In this document: positions 17,281-27,102 of the stretch, piece by piece
Layout: each line of letters starts with the position of its first letter
Position numbering within the stretch: the stretch's first letter is position 1
NCBI RefSeq assembly: GCF_000987835.1
Contig: NZ_CP011308.1
Coordinates: 1,612,001 to 1,676,000 of the forward strand
Direction: 5' to 3'
DNA length: 64,000 nt
Source: Sulfurovum lithotrophicum
Lineage (GTDB): Bacteria; Campylobacterota; Campylobacteria; Campylobacterales; Sulfurovaceae
Program-made: the position numbers and the translations under genes
The notes under the pieces: model-generated
Told to the model about the DNA's origin: nothing
Seen by the model: only the letters and a program-made list of their open reading frames with translations
The model's database searches: none

Positions 17281-18564
17281 CTACTTCTCTTCTTTATCCA
17301 TATAGGTGAAAATCCCGTCATTTGGCAAGGACGGCTCTTCTCTCTTCTCCTCTTCAATCACTACATTACTGGCATCATACCCAAGCTCTTTTAGACGCTC
17401 GAGAACAGGCGGATGGGTATGGTAGAAAAAGATCACCAGCGGATGTGATTTGGGGAATGCTTTATTCTCCGTAATCAGTTTGAGCAGTGCAGAGACAAGG
17501 TTCTCTCTGCCTCCCATCTCTGAGCCGTATGCATCGGCAGCATACTCATTATGCCGGCTGACATAGGACATGAACGGTGTGAACACGAAACTCAGCAAAG
17601 GGAGCAGCAGCATCAGCATGGCGATCTGAACACCGGGATAGGGAGAAACATGCATCTGTATGAACAACGATTCGGGCAAGTGCCCAAAAAGATAGAAAGC
17701 GATGAAAAGAAGCAGTCCCATCAATGCAATATTCTTCCAGATGTCACCGTGTGAAAAGTGTCCGAGTTCATGCCCAAGAACGGCAAGCAGTTCTTTTTTG
17801 TTCAGCTTCTCAAGCAGAGTATCGTAGAGCACCACTCTTTTACTCTTGCCCAATCCGCCGAAGAAAGCATTGAGACGGCTGTCACGCTTACTGGCATCCA
17901 TTACGAATATCCCGTTACTCTTCAGCCCGGCTTTATTCATTAAATCCACGATGGCATCTTTGAGTTCCCCTTCTTCAAGTGGGGAAAACTTGTTGAAAAG
18001 CCCCATAAAAAAAGGCATGAGCAGGTTGGCGGCTACCGCAATAGTGAACATCAAAATGAATCCCCAGAGCCACCATGTCTCATATGAAGAGATGATCCAG
18101 GCCAGCACGGCAAATACAGCCCCACCAAGCACGAAGAAAAGCCCTGCCGACTTGAGGGCATCGACAATGAACATTTTCAGCGTCATTTTGTTGAAACCGA
18201 AACCTTCATCAATCTTGAAGGTCTGATAGAGAGAAAAAGGAAGCCCGACGGCATAGTTCACTGCAACGAAACCAAAAAGGAAAAAGACTGAACTCATTAC
18301 ATCACCGTCTACCTGAAGCAGTGAAGAGAGCCATGCAAACCCTGCAAATACCCACCAGAGGAACATCAGATAGTCCACAAAGGTTTCGATGATCCCGAGC
18401 TTCTCTTTTGCTACGGCATAATTTGCTGCCACGAGGTATTTTCCTGCCGGCATCAGAACAGGGTCTTTTCGTTTTTCCTGATTGATGTACCCTACCTGCA
18501 TAAACGAGATATAGAGTTTCATGAACGTATAAAGTGTATAGAGTCCGACAATGATTTCCAGCAT
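17281..18564 (-). CDS. M48-family membrane metalloprotease (Ste24/CAAX protease type)
   Basis: 427 residues. Several membrane helices flank the catalytic domain. The zinc site is VLGHELGHFSHGD (HELGH at about residue 264), and the third ligand is in NEYAADAYG about 70 residues later. The N-terminal PEPTIDASE-M48_N region with its long first helices makes this the Ste24-like class, not HtpX. In bacteria the role is probably membrane protein quality control, since prenylated CAAX substrates are absent. It is a single gene. Confidence 0.92.
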   Translation of the reverse strand: MLEIIVGLYTLYTFMKLYISFMQVGYINQEKRKDPVLMPAGKYLVAANYAVAKEKLGIIETFVDYLMFLWWVFAGFAWLSSLLQVDGDVMSSVFFLFGFVAVNYAVGLPFSLYQTFKIDEGFGFNKMTLKMFIVDALKSAGLFFVLGGAVFAVLAWIISSYETWWLWGFILMFTIAVAANLLMPFFMGLFNKFSPLEEGELKDAIVDLMNKAGLKSNGIFVMDASKRDSRLNAFFGGLGKSKRVVLYDTLLEKLNKKELLAVLGHELGHFSHGDIWKNIALMGLLLFIAFYLFGHLPESLFIQMHVSPYPGVQIAMLMLLLPLLSFVFTPFMSYVSRHNEYAADAYGSEMGGRENLVSALLKLITENKAFPKSHPLVIFFYHTHPPVLERLKELGYDASNVVIEEEKREEPSLPNDGIFTYMDKEEK

Positions 18565-18654
18565 AGTGTTCCTTTATATGAAAAGCACAATATATCACGA
18601 TGGACTTTAGCAAGCCTTAAAAGAGTATAATTTCACAAAAAAAGGGTTTTATCT

Positions 18655-20598
18655 ATGGCACTCATTGATCTTTTCGATATCAAAAAGCAGTACGATGTCA
18701 AAATGCTTCTCGACGATGTCGATTTTCACCTCAATGAAGGCGAGAGGGTCGCCATCGTCGGGAAGAACGGCTGCGGGAAATCGACCCTGATGAAGATCGC
18801 ACTGGGAGAAGAAGAACCTACGGACGGTAAGAGGATCATCGACCGTTCCATTCAGATAGAGATGCTTTCCCAGCAGCCTGTATTTGACCCTGCCCTCAAT
18901 GTAAAAGAAGCCATAGAGAATGAACTGACAGAACTCAAAGAGGCTAAAGAGCAGTATGATATGCTTTCTTTGCAGGTTGCTGAGAACTTTGAAGACAAAC
19001 AGCTTTTGGAAAAGTTCGAAAAAATCACTGCCTACCTTGACCACCACAATGCCTGGAGCCTGGACGACAAGATAGAACGGGTACTGCAGGAATTCAAACT
19101 CAAAGAGTATGAGAACCGTCTTGTCATCTCGCTTTCGGGAGGGGAACAGCGCCGTGTCGCACTGGCCTCGCTTATTTTGAAAAAACCCGAAGTCCTGCTG
19201 CTGGATGAACCGACCAACCATCTCGATGTCTATATGGTGGAATTCCTTGAAGAGATCCTTCTCAAAGAGAAGTTCACTCTGCTCTTCATCTCCCACGACA
19301 GGCATTTCATCGATACCATCGCTACACGTGTCATAGAAGTAGAGAACCGGAAACTCGTCTCCTACAGAGGAGGTTACCGCGACTACCTGGAGCAGAAAGA
19401 GGCACGTATGCAGTCACTGGCAAAACAGCACGAAAACCTGCTCAAACTGCTCAAACATGAAGAGGAATGGCTGGGGAAAAGCGTAAGAGCAAGAGAGAAA
19501 CGGAACCAGGGTAGAAAAAGGCGTGTCTTCGAACTGCGCGACCAGGCAAAAAGCAACCCTACCCTCATCCGAAAAATGCAGCTTGAACTCGAACGTGAGA
19601 AGAAACATTTCAACCGTGAAAAGAGTGTCGGTAAAAAGAAAATGCTCTTCGAGATAGAAAATTTGAATTATACGATCGCCGACAAAAGGCTTATCGTCGA
19701 CTTCAGCACACGTATACTCCAAAGGGACAAGATCGCCATTGTCGGTGTCAACGGTGCGGGAAAATCCACACTCCTCAGACTGCTTCTCGGACGCATAAAG
19801 CCTGACAGCGGCAGCATCAAGAAAGGGGATTTCACTATCGGTTATTTCGACCAGCACAGGGAGATGCTCAATGATGATGAAACACTCATCGGTACCTTCT
19901 GTCCCGACGGGGGAGACCATATCGATGTCAGAGGAAAGAGCATGCATGTCTATGCCTACCTGAAACTTTTTCTCTTTCCCGAAGAGTTCCTCGGCAAAAA
20001 GATTTCACAGCTGAGCGGCGGGGAGAAGAACCGTGTCGCACTTGCCCTGCTCTTTACCAAAAATGTGGACTGCCTCATCCTCGATGAACCGACCAATGAC
20101 CTGGATATCCAGACCATTAACATCCTCGAAGAGCAGCTGCTCAACTTTCCGGGTGCGCTCATTTTCGTTTCACACGACCGCTATTTTGTCGACAAGATCG
20201 CATCCAAACTGTACATTTTCAAAGGCAACGGGGTTATAGAAGAGTCCTACCAGAGTTATTCGGACTATCTCGAAATAGAAAAAGAGATAAAAGAGCTTGA
20301 AAAAATAGAGCAGGATATTTCGTCCAAAGCCAAAGAGGAGATAACTGCCGCTCCCAAAAAGGCACAGACCAAACTCAGCTACAAAGACCAGAGGGACCTC
20401 GACATTCTCCCCGACGAGATCGAGTCACTTGAGGCCAAGATGGATGAACTGAATGCCTGTCTTGGAGATCCGGATTGTTACCAGGAGAAAGGTTTGACAA
20501 AACTCAGCGAAGAGCTTGCCAAACTTGAAGAGATCTATGAAGAGAAGAGCGAAAGGTATCTGGAAGTACTGGAGCTTGCGGAGTCGTTTGGAACCTAA
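18655..20598 (+). CDS. ABC-F family ATPase (Uup-like)
   Basis: 647 residues with two ATPase domains and no membrane helices. The first Walker A is GKNGCGKST (about residue 37) with LSGGEQRRVAL and LLLDEPTNHLD; the second is GVNGAGKST (about 365) with LSGGEKNRVAL and LILDEPTNDLD. A charged interdomain linker of about 80 residues and a C-terminal coiled coil (about 560-645) place it in the Uup-like branch. ABC-F proteins act on ribosomes or branched DNA rather than in transport. The gene overlaps the end of convergent cmoB by four bases. Confidence 0.93.
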   Translation: MALIDLFDIKKQYDVKMLLDDVDFHLNEGERVAIVGKNGCGKSTLMKIALGEEEPTDGKRIIDRSIQIEMLSQQPVFDPALNVKEAIENELTELKEAKEQYDMLSLQVAENFEDKQLLEKFEKITAYLDHHNAWSLDDKIERVLQEFKLKEYENRLVISLSGGEQRRVALASLILKKPEVLLLDEPTNHLDVYMVEFLEEILLKEKFTLLFISHDRHFIDTIATRVIEVENRKLVSYRGGYRDYLEQKEARMQSLAKQHENLLKLLKHEEEWLGKSVRAREKRNQGRKRRVFELRDQAKSNPTLIRKMQLELEREKKHFNREKSVGKKKMLFEIENLNYTIADKRLIVDFSTRILQRDKIAIVGVNGAGKSTLLRLLLGRIKPDSGSIKKGDFTIGYFDQHREMLNDDETLIGTFCPDGGDHIDVRGKSMHVYAYLKLFLFPEEFLGKKISQLSGGEKNRVALALLFTKNVDCLILDEPTNDLDIQTINILEEQLLNFPGALIFVSHDRYFVDKIASKLYIFKGNGVIEESYQSYSDYLEIEKEIKELEKIEQDISSKAKEEITAAPKKAQTKLSYKDQRDLDILPDEIESLEAKMDELNACLGDPDCYQEKGLTKLSEELAKLEEIYEEKSERYLEVLELAESFGT

Positions 20599-21500
20599 AC
20601 GGCTTTGAGCGCCTTGATATATACCCTCTTGGGTGCAGGGTAGCCCTCAACTGTTTTTTCAGGGTCATTGGGATCAAGAAAATCCTCGAGGCTCTGCGTG
20701 TCTATCCACTCGGTCTTGCGCTGTTCATTCAGGTCGGTCTTCATGATCTCCAGTACCTCGACACTTTCAAATCCGGCTCTCAGACACCAGTTCTTCAGCG
20801 CATTCACCGTAGGTACGAAGTAAATATTTGGGATCTTGGAGTATCTGTCCTTTGGCGTGAGGCACATTTCCGCTTCTCCGTCTATCATGAAAGTATCAAG
20901 TATCAGTTCACCGCCTTTGTTCAGGCCTTTAAAAAGTGATTTGAGCATAGCCACAGGGTCTGAACGGTGGTAGAGAACCCCCAGACAGAACAGAGTGTCG
21001 AATTTGTGTTCATAAAACGCCACATGCTCAACACCCAGTAACTCGTAAACAATCCCGCTTTGAATGAAATGGTCAAGGAACTGAAACTGTGAATAGTAGA
21101 TGGCAGAGGGATCGAAACCGATGAGTTTTTCAGGTTTCTGGGAAAGCATCCGGAAAAGGTAATAGCCGTTATTACAGCCTATATCCCCTACTACTTTGCC
21201 TTTAAGATTGAAATGGGGTTCAAGCAGATTGTATTTGATCTGGCTTTGCCATTCGGAATCAATGAAAAGATCATTGATACGAAACGGCCCTTTTCTCCAG
21301 GGCTTCATCAGAAGAGCGGTCTCTCTGATCTGCTCTGCATCCTCATGAGAGAGATCCTCTATCTGGATATCAACGACATCGCCAAGGCTTACTTTGACAT
21401 TTTCATACTCCCCAAGTGCCTTGATCGCCTCCTGGTAAGGAACGATATTTTTCCAGGTCAGCCATTTTCGGCGCTCCTGCCGAAGCGTTTCGAGATTCAT
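20595..21500 (-). CDS. cmoB: tRNA U34 carboxymethyltransferase CmoB
   Basis: 301 residues. Uses carboxy-SAM to turn 5-hydroxyuridine at tRNA position 34 into cmo5U. Visible motifs are LLMKPWRKGPF (about residues 86-96), the SAM loop VGDIGCNNGYYLFRM and the LFCLGVLYHRSDP catalytic segment. The E. coli enzyme is about 320 residues. The partner gene cmoA is not in this window. The start follows the cyclophilin stop directly, suggesting a shared transcript. Confidence 0.93.
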   Translation of the reverse strand: MNLETLRQERRKWLTWKNIVPYQEAIKALGEYENVKVSLGDVVDIQIEDLSHEDAEQIRETALLMKPWRKGPFRINDLFIDSEWQSQIKYNLLEPHFNLKGKVVGDIGCNNGYYLFRMLSQKPEKLIGFDPSAIYYSQFQFLDHFIQSGIVYELLGVEHVAFYEHKFDTLFCLGVLYHRSDPVAMLKSLFKGLNKGGELILDTFMIDGEAEMCLTPKDRYSKIPNIYFVPTVNALKNWCLRAGFESVEVLEIMKTDLNEQRKTEWIDTQSLEDFLDPNDPEKTVEGYPAPKRVYIKALKAV

Positions 21501-22040
21501 CTATTTTTTGATATATGCGCGTTTGATGACCTGGTCGAACATCGGTCTGTCGCCTGCTGCTGTCGTAACATTTTCGATCTTGCGTACTACATCTTTCCCT
21601 TTAACTACTTCACCGAAGATGGTATAGCCTCCGTTCAGGTGCGGTGTCGGTACCGTTGTAATGAAGAACTGGCTTCCGTTGGTGTTGGGACCATGGTTGG
21701 CCATGGCCAGAAGGAAAGGTCTGTCAAAGATCAGGTTCGGTGCATATTCATTTTTGAACTCTTTATGCCAGATCGACTCACCGCCTCTTCCTGTGCCTGT
21801 CGGGTCACCACCCTGTATCATGAAACCTTTGATAACACGGTGGAAGATCAGGCCGTTGTAGTATCCGTTCTTCACATGTGTCACAAAATTCTCCACAGCA
21901 AGTGGTGCGGCTTTTGGAAACATCTTGAGCTCTATCTTCCCTACATTGGTTTCCAGCACGACGATCGGTGCTTTTTTAGCTGCGGCAGAAAGGTTTATTC
22001 CGCAAACCAGCAACAAACTTATCAATAGTTTTTTCATCAT
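21501..22040 (-). CDS. secreted cyclophilin-type peptidyl-prolyl isomerase
   Basis: 179 residues with a signal peptide (LLISLLLVCGINLSAAA, cleavage near 21). The mature protein is a minimal cyclophilin: FVTHVKNGYYNGLIFHRVI, GFMIQGGDPTGTGRGGES and GSQFFITTVPTPHLNGGYTIF hold the catalytic Arg, Phe, Gln and the proline-binding pocket. It should catalyse proline isomerisation in the periplasm. It lies between cmoB and a small unknown gene, all in the same direction. Confidence 0.94.
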   Translation of the reverse strand: MMKKLLISLLLVCGINLSAAAKKAPIVVLETNVGKIELKMFPKAAPLAVENFVTHVKNGYYNGLIFHRVIKGFMIQGGDPTGTGRGGESIWHKEFKNEYAPNLIFDRPFLLAMANHGPNTNGSQFFITTVPTPHLNGGYTIFGEVVKGKDVVRKIENVTTAAGDRPMFDQVIKRAYIKK

Positions 22041-22055
22041 CTCCTCTTCCTCTCT

Positions 22056-22364
22056 TTAGTTTTCAATCACATCATTGGAGCATTTGTCTATCTTTAGCTC
22101 TTTGAGTAGTATCTCGATGAATTCTCCACTCTCTCTTTGCAGTACATCATCATGAAATTCAATATAAAACGCTTCATGGTGGGTTTTGTCTGTATCGGCA
22201 TTGTCAAATACCAATGGTTCAAGACCGGTGATGCGAGAAGTTTTCTCAATGGCAGCATTGATCTCTTCTTTTAAATCTTCCCTGTTAACACCAAATACCA
22301 GACTCATTCCGGTGTAACGCTCCTCTTTTCTCACATTTGCGATGATTTCTTTGCATCTGTCCAC
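22056..22364 (-). CDS. small conserved acidic protein of unknown function
   Basis: 102 residues, no signal peptide, no membrane helix. The sequence is acidic and mixed alpha/beta, with segments such as GMSLVFGVNREDLKEEINA and HHEAFYIEFHDDVLQ. I do not recognise a family. It precedes the cyclophilin gene by 15 bases and follows rny in the same direction after 74 bases, so co-transcription is possible. Confidence 0.65.
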   Translation of the reverse strand: MDRCKEIIANVRKEERYTGMSLVFGVNREDLKEEINAAIEKTSRITGLEPLVFDNADTDKTHHEAFYIEFHDDVLQRESGEFIEILLKELKIDKCSNDVIEN

Positions 22365-22438
22365 TGTTTTACCTTTTTATCATAATAGTTATATCTAATT
22401 ATAACGCTTTTATTATTTCACTTTGCATAGTATTCATG

Positions 22439-23986
22439 CTATTTTGCAATACTCACAGCCCTTGTCTCCCGAATGACATTGACTTTGATCTCACCAGGAA
22501 ACTGTACCTTGTCCTTTATCTCTTTGGCGATCTCTTTGCTGAGAAGGACTGCTTCGTTGTCACTCATTCTATTGGCATTGACAAAGACCCTTATTTCCCG
22601 TCCGGCATTGATGGCATAGGCTCTTTCCACATTCTCTTTGGACGTGGCGATCTCTTCGATCTCCCTGACCCTTTTGGTAAAACTCTCAAGCACTTCTCTT
22701 CTTGCCCCCGGTCGTGCCGCACTGAGCGTATCTGCAGCACAGACCGCTGCAGACTCTACCGAGTCGGGCTCTTCATGTCCATGGTGGGCATAAATGGCAT
22801 TGATAACCGTGGGGTGTTCATTGTATCTTTTACAAAGCTCTGCACCGATCTCTACGTGGGATCCGCCCATATCCTGAGTCAGGGCTTTGCCGATATCATG
22901 CAGGAGTCCCGCACGCAGGGCAAGCTTCTCGTCTCCGCCCATTTCCGCCGCCATAACCCGAGCCAGCTTGGCCACTTCCAGGGTATGCGCCAAAGCATTC
23001 TGCCCGTAACTTGCACGGTATTTCAAACGGCCTATGAGTTTGACCAGCTCTTCATGCATTGGGAAAAGCCCCAGGTCAATGAGGATATTCTCCCCCTCTT
23101 CATAGGTTTTATCTTCAAACTCTCTCTCCACTTTCTCATGCACCTCTTCGATCCTACCGGGGTGAATGCGGCCGTCCTCGACCAATATCTCTATGACCCG
23201 TGTGGCAATGGCCCTGCGGTAAAGGTTGAAAGAACTGACCAGTATGACACCCGGCGTCTCATCAATGACGATATCGACCCCAAGGAGCATCTCGAGTGCT
23301 TTGATATTCCGCCCCTCTTTCCCGATGATTCGCCCCTTGTGTTCGTCACTGGGAAGATTGACCAGGTTGATGAGCCTCTCACCGGCAAAATCACCTGCAA
23401 AACGTGTCGTTGCCTGAGCCAGTATATAGTTTGCCTTCTTTTCGCCCTCTTCTTTGGCAAGCTTCTCATATCTGCGCACAATGGAAGCGATCTCTGCCCG
23501 ACTCTGTTCTTCTACCTTCTCGAGAATATACGCTTTGGCTTCCTCCCGGGTCATAGCGGCAGTATGCTGGAGTTTGTTCACTACTTCGGCTATCTGCTTT
23601 TGTCTTTTTTCTTCGAGTGTATCAAGTGCTTTTTCTTTTTCGAGGATCCGCTGTTCAAGCAGCGACAAAGCCTCTTCCTCTTTTTTCAGAGCTTTCTGCT
23701 CCAGGATCAAAGCCCTGTTGCGCCCCTCCACCTGTGCAAGACGCTTCTGCAACTCCGCTTCATGTTCAAGCTCTTTCGTCTTGATCTTCATTTGCGATTC
23801 CTGCAGCATAAGCTCCACTTCATTACTGATGGCTTTGGCCTTCGCTTTCGCTTCCATCTCAAGATGTGCGAATTTCTTTCGGGTACTGTTTTTGAGCCAC
23901 AGGTAACATGCACCTGCCCCAACGGCCGCGCCGGCAATGCCGGAAATGCCTGTTATAGTTCCTATCATATGTTTTTCCTTTTTCAA
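22439..23986 (-). CDS. rny: ribonuclease Y
   Basis: 515 residues, membrane-anchored endoribonuclease that starts mRNA decay. An N-terminal helix (about residues 7-28) is followed by a long coiled coil (30-190), a KH domain with GKEGRNIKALEMLLGVDI (about 220), and an HD domain with LRAGLLHDIGKALT as the metal site and IYAHHGHEEPDS further on. The C-terminal VFVNANRMSD and FPGEIKVNVIRET match the family end. Length is standard. The 5-formyl-THF ligase gene is just upstream on the same strand. Confidence 0.96.
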   Translation of the reverse strand: MKKEKHMIGTITGISGIAGAAVGAGACYLWLKNSTRKKFAHLEMEAKAKAKAISNEVELMLQESQMKIKTKELEHEAELQKRLAQVEGRNRALILEQKALKKEEEALSLLEQRILEKEKALDTLEEKRQKQIAEVVNKLQHTAAMTREEAKAYILEKVEEQSRAEIASIVRRYEKLAKEEGEKKANYILAQATTRFAGDFAGERLINLVNLPSDEHKGRIIGKEGRNIKALEMLLGVDIVIDETPGVILVSSFNLYRRAIATRVIEILVEDGRIHPGRIEEVHEKVEREFEDKTYEEGENILIDLGLFPMHEELVKLIGRLKYRASYGQNALAHTLEVAKLARVMAAEMGGDEKLALRAGLLHDIGKALTQDMGGSHVEIGAELCKRYNEHPTVINAIYAHHGHEEPDSVESAAVCAADTLSAARPGARREVLESFTKRVREIEEIATSKENVERAYAINAGREIRVFVNANRMSDNEAVLLSKEIAKEIKDKVQFPGEIKVNVIRETRAVSIAK

Positions 23987-24017
23987 AGAAAAAGAAATGT
24001 ATTGCTCTGCTTGCTTT

Positions 24018-24572
24018 TTACGGTACGACTATCCTGTCTGCCCTGACATCATGTCCATCCGTCACTATTTGGCTGCTATAGCACAATTGGCGTGCCACAA
24101 ACACAGTTGTTCCTATATTTTTCATCTCTTTTTCAAAAAATCTGTCGTACATACCTTTGCCGAAGCCTACACGTCTGTGTGTAAGGTCTACGCCAACGAT
24201 CGGTACAATAGCTATATCTATTTTTTTCTTTCTAAACTGTCTTGAATATTTTGGTTCTTTGATACCGAACCGCTTTGTTTTCAGCGGATATCTATATTTT
24301 ACCAAGCTAAAACTTTTACCTTCCATAAACGGGACATAGAGCTGACGCCTTTGTCGTCTGAGTACTTTTATAAGCGGGTAAAGATTCACTTCCAGCTCCA
24401 GCGGAAGGTAGAGCATGATCACTCTGGCATCCATCTCTTCGATGATTTCATAAAGTTTGGAGAGTACCTTTTTGTCTTTGACATAGTTGTTCTTGCGACT
24501 GATCTCCTTGAGGCGCTCCAGGCATCTTTGCCGGAACTGCTTCTTTCGTCTTTCTTTGCGTATAACTTCCAT
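24018..24572 (-). CDS. 5-formyltetrahydrofolate cyclo-ligase family protein
   Basis: 184 residues. Converts 5-formyl-THF to 5,10-methenyl-THF using ATP. The N-terminal RKEFR-like motif appears as RKERRKKQFR. The C-terminal signature reads PIVGVDLTHRRVGFGKGMYDRFF, with the glycine-rich GFGKGMYD loop and a following basic stretch. The N-terminal half is more divergent than in E. coli YgfA. It starts 81 bases from the divergent TlpA gene and precedes rny. Confidence 0.9.
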   Translation of the reverse strand: MEVIRKERRKKQFRQRCLERLKEISRKNNYVKDKKVLSKLYEIIEEMDARVIMLYLPLELEVNLYPLIKVLRRQRRQLYVPFMEGKSFSLVKYRYPLKTKRFGIKEPKYSRQFRKKKIDIAIVPIVGVDLTHRRVGFGKGMYDRFFEKEMKNIGTTVFVARQLCYSSQIVTDGHDVRADRIVVP

Positions 24573-24653
24573 ATTAATGCTCTTTTGGTATAATCTTTCA
24601 GACTTTTATGCGGTACACAGAATGCACCAATGACATTATAACCAAGGAATCAT

Positions 24654-25304
24654 GTGATCAGTATCAAGCCCCTGCTTTTAAGTGTCATTTTGCTTTTTGT
24701 CACAGGATGCAATGACAAAAAAGAGAAAGAGATGGTCCCAACGGAACAAATAGAGGCATGTACCGGCCCCAAAGAGCAAAATATTTCAGAGCAAAACTGT
24801 TCAGAGAATAACAACAGCAACCTCACCAAGATCAGTACCATGTCTGAGAGTACCACTATCCTTAAAAGTATCAAAGATGAGACACACGGTGTAATGGTGG
24901 ACAAAAACCGTTTCATCATCAACGATGTCAAACAGCCCGTCGTTCTTGTCAACTTTTTCAGTACCTGGTGCCCTCCCTGCCGTGGACAGATCCCCTATTT
25001 TGAAGATCTGCAGAAAAAATACAAAAAAGAGCTTTTTGTGACAGGCATACTTGTCAATGACGATGCCAATGCCACCAAACTCGAACAGTTCTACACCAAA
25101 TACCATATGGACTATTTCGTCTCCAGCGACATTGAGAACAACTATGTCACGAAAAAAGTGATCAAAGCACTGAAGCTTGATGCGAACTTCACCCTTCCCC
25201 TGACTGTTCTGTACAAAAACGGTAACTACTATACCCATTACGAAGGGCCGGTTCCCGTTGAAATGATCGATCACGATATCAGAACCGCCATTAAAGAAAA
25301 ATAG
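24654..25304 (+). CDS. TlpA-like thioredoxin-fold lipoprotein
   Basis: 216 residues from a GTG start. The signal peptide ends in LLFVTGCND, a lipobox with cysteine at about 19. After a ~60-residue linker the thioredoxin domain shows VLVNFFSTWCPPCRGQIPYF with the redox CPPC motif (about residues 107-110), as in TlpA/ResA. It should reduce or transfer disulfides in the periplasm, for example during cytochrome c maturation. The cis-proline appears in FTLPLTVLYKNG. ftsY follows after 32 bases. Confidence 0.92.
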   Translation: MISIKPLLLSVILLFVTGCNDKKEKEMVPTEQIEACTGPKEQNISEQNCSENNNSNLTKISTMSESTTILKSIKDETHGVMVDKNRFIINDVKQPVVLVNFFSTWCPPCRGQIPYFEDLQKKYKKELFVTGILVNDDANATKLEQFYTKYHMDYFVSSDIENNYVTKKVIKALKLDANFTLPLTVLYKNGNYYTHYEGPVPVEMIDHDIRTAIKEK

Positions 25305-25336
25305 ACGACAAGAAAAAATCAAAGGAAATAGATACG

Positions 25337-26203
25337 ATGTTCAACCTGTTCAAAAAAGTATTGGGAAAGACCAATGATGCCATCAAAGAGGTCGTAGAAG
25401 AAAAGAAGAAAGAGATCAGCAAAGAGGAGTTCGAAGATATCCTGCTTGAAGCCGATGTCAATTATGAACTGATCGAGAGACTGCTTGACGCTCTGCCTGC
25501 GAAGATCAACCGCCTCCAGGCTTTCAACTCACTAATCTCGGTATTTCAGTATAAAGCGGACTGGAAAGAGAGCGATGCCAAACCCTATGTCGAAATGATC
25601 ATCGGTGTCAATGGAGCGGGAAAGACCACCACCATTGCCAAGCTCGCCTACCGTTATCAGCAGGAAGGAAAGGGAGTCATTCTAGGAGCGGGAGACACTT
25701 TTCGTGCCGCAGCCATCGAACAGCTCATACGATGGGCGGATAAGCTCGAAGTGCCCATTGTCTCCACAAGACAGGGACATGATCCCTCGGCAGTGGTCTA
25801 TGATACCATTGAAGCCGCCAAGGCCAGAGGACTCGACCGTGTCATTATCGATACAGCAGGAAGACTGCACACACAGACCAACCTCAGTGAAGAGCTCAAG
25901 AAGATGATCCGTGTCGCAGGCAAGGCGATGGAAGGGGCACCGCACCGTAAAATGCTCATCCTCGACGGTACACAGGGAAGTTCCTCGGTCAATCAGGCCA
26001 AAGCGTTCGATGAGATGATCGGCATCGACGGCATCATCATCACCAAACTCGACGGTACCGCCAAAGGCGGATCGGTACTGAGCATTGCCGATGAGCTGCA
26101 AATGCCCATTTTTTACATCGGAACGGGAGAGCAACCCAAAGACCTCATCCGCTTCAAGGCCAACGAGTACGTCAACACCATCCTGGACGAGATCTTCGTC
26201 TAG
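25337..26203 (+). CDS. ftsY: signal recognition particle receptor FtsY
   Basis: 288 residues, a compact FtsY with N and G domains and no long acidic A domain. GTPase motifs are GVNGAGKTTTIAKLAYRY (G1, about residue 93), GAGDTFRAAAIEQL (G2), IDTAGRLHTQTNL (G3) and ITKLDGTAKGG (G4 plus closing loop). It docks ribosome-SRP complexes at the membrane for co-translational insertion. The ATG has AAGGAAA before it. The end overlaps the convergent acyltransferase gene by four bases. Confidence 0.97.
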   Translation: MFNLFKKVLGKTNDAIKEVVEEKKKEISKEEFEDILLEADVNYELIERLLDALPAKINRLQAFNSLISVFQYKADWKESDAKPYVEMIIGVNGAGKTTTIAKLAYRYQQEGKGVILGAGDTFRAAAIEQLIRWADKLEVPIVSTRQGHDPSAVVYDTIEAAKARGLDRVIIDTAGRLHTQTNLSEELKKMIRVAGKAMEGAPHRKMLILDGTQGSSSVNQAKAFDEMIGIDGIIITKLDGTAKGGSVLSIADELQMPIFYIGTGEQPKDLIRFKANEYVNTILDEIFV

Positions 26204-26880
26204 AGACCGAAACGCTCCATGTAGACTTCCCGGAGATCACGCTTCTCCCTGAAATCGATCAACTCACCGATCTCGACGACAATCTCTCTTTTGACCGCAC
26301 TGTCGTCGATCGCCTCTTTAAGAATCTCTGCCGCATTCCCGCGTATATAGACCGGCAGTATCGGCAGCCTGTTCTTCAGGGCGATGATACGTGACCCTTC
26401 CTTAAAGGTATCTACCGGTCTGTCACTCTTGTTACGTGTCCCTTCCGGAAAAATGAAGATGGAGCTCCCCGCTTTTACCCCCGCCTTGACATCTGCAAAG
26501 AATCCCGCCATCTGGCTCTTCTCCCTGTCAAGAAGGATACAGCCGGCATTACGTACGAACATGCCGAAGAAGAAGGAGTTGTAGAGCTCTTTTTTGGCAA
26601 TCCAGAGACCGAAGATATCGGTATCTTTAAGCACTACCTCTATCAGCGGCGGGTCAATGATCGTACGGTGGTTGCTCACAAGAAGGTACTGCCCCTCCGT
26701 AGGAAGCCGCTCTACATGCTCGGTACGCACCTCGATATTCAGTGCCTTGAGCTGATCGAAAGCGTATGCCAGACGCAGACGCTTCTTCTCTTTGGGGTCG
26801 TCGGTACGTTTGAGTTTCAGTCCGTAGGAATTTGTCAGGTAGAGTGCGATAAAGAACTGTTTGATCTTGTTGAGTGTCAC
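26200..26880 (-). CDS. lysophospholipid acyltransferase family protein (PlsC-like)
   Basis: 226 residues. The acyltransferase motifs are VSNHRTIIDPPLIE (NHx4D, catalytic His at about residue 71) and FIFPEGTRNKSD (about 148). It should acylate a lysophosphatidate-type acceptor at the inner membrane. One hydrophobic segment lies near the N-terminus. Whether it is the main PlsC or an accessory enzyme cannot be decided. It is divergent from radA. Confidence 0.88.
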   Translation of the reverse strand: MTLNKIKQFFIALYLTNSYGLKLKRTDDPKEKKRLRLAYAFDQLKALNIEVRTEHVERLPTEGQYLLVSNHRTIIDPPLIEVVLKDTDIFGLWIAKKELYNSFFFGMFVRNAGCILLDREKSQMAGFFADVKAGVKAGSSIFIFPEGTRNKSDRPVDTFKEGSRIIALKNRLPILPVYIRGNAAEILKEAIDDSAVKREIVVEIGELIDFREKRDLREVYMERFGL

Positions 26881-26959
26881 GCCGCTTCCTCGCAGTGAAA
26901 TAAGAGAAATATTATATCCAAAAGGATTTAAATTTATTGGTAAGACGTAACTTACGATA

Positions 26960-27010
26960 AATGATTCCTTAAGGTCAACAATGAATCAACCCCAGTGTCG
27001 GGGAATCATT
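26960..27010. repeat. 9-base inverted repeat between divergent plsC-like gene and radA
   Basis: AATGATTCC (26960-26968) and GGAATCATT (27002-27010) are perfect complements 33 bases apart, in the 222-base divergent intergenic region. It could be a regulatory site or a weak hairpin. No function can be assigned. Confidence 0.35.
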
Positions 27011-27102
27011 CCCGGCTTAAATTAAAATATGACAATTTGACATATTTAACGGCATCTTTCCCAGAATCGCCTATACTTTTTGAAAATACCCGGGAGAAAG
27101 CA

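Noticed and set aside
22436-24046. A 536-codon open frame on the plus strand
   Set aside because: It is antisense to rny, which has full KH and HD motifs. The plus-strand translation is Cys/Phe-rich and matches nothing.
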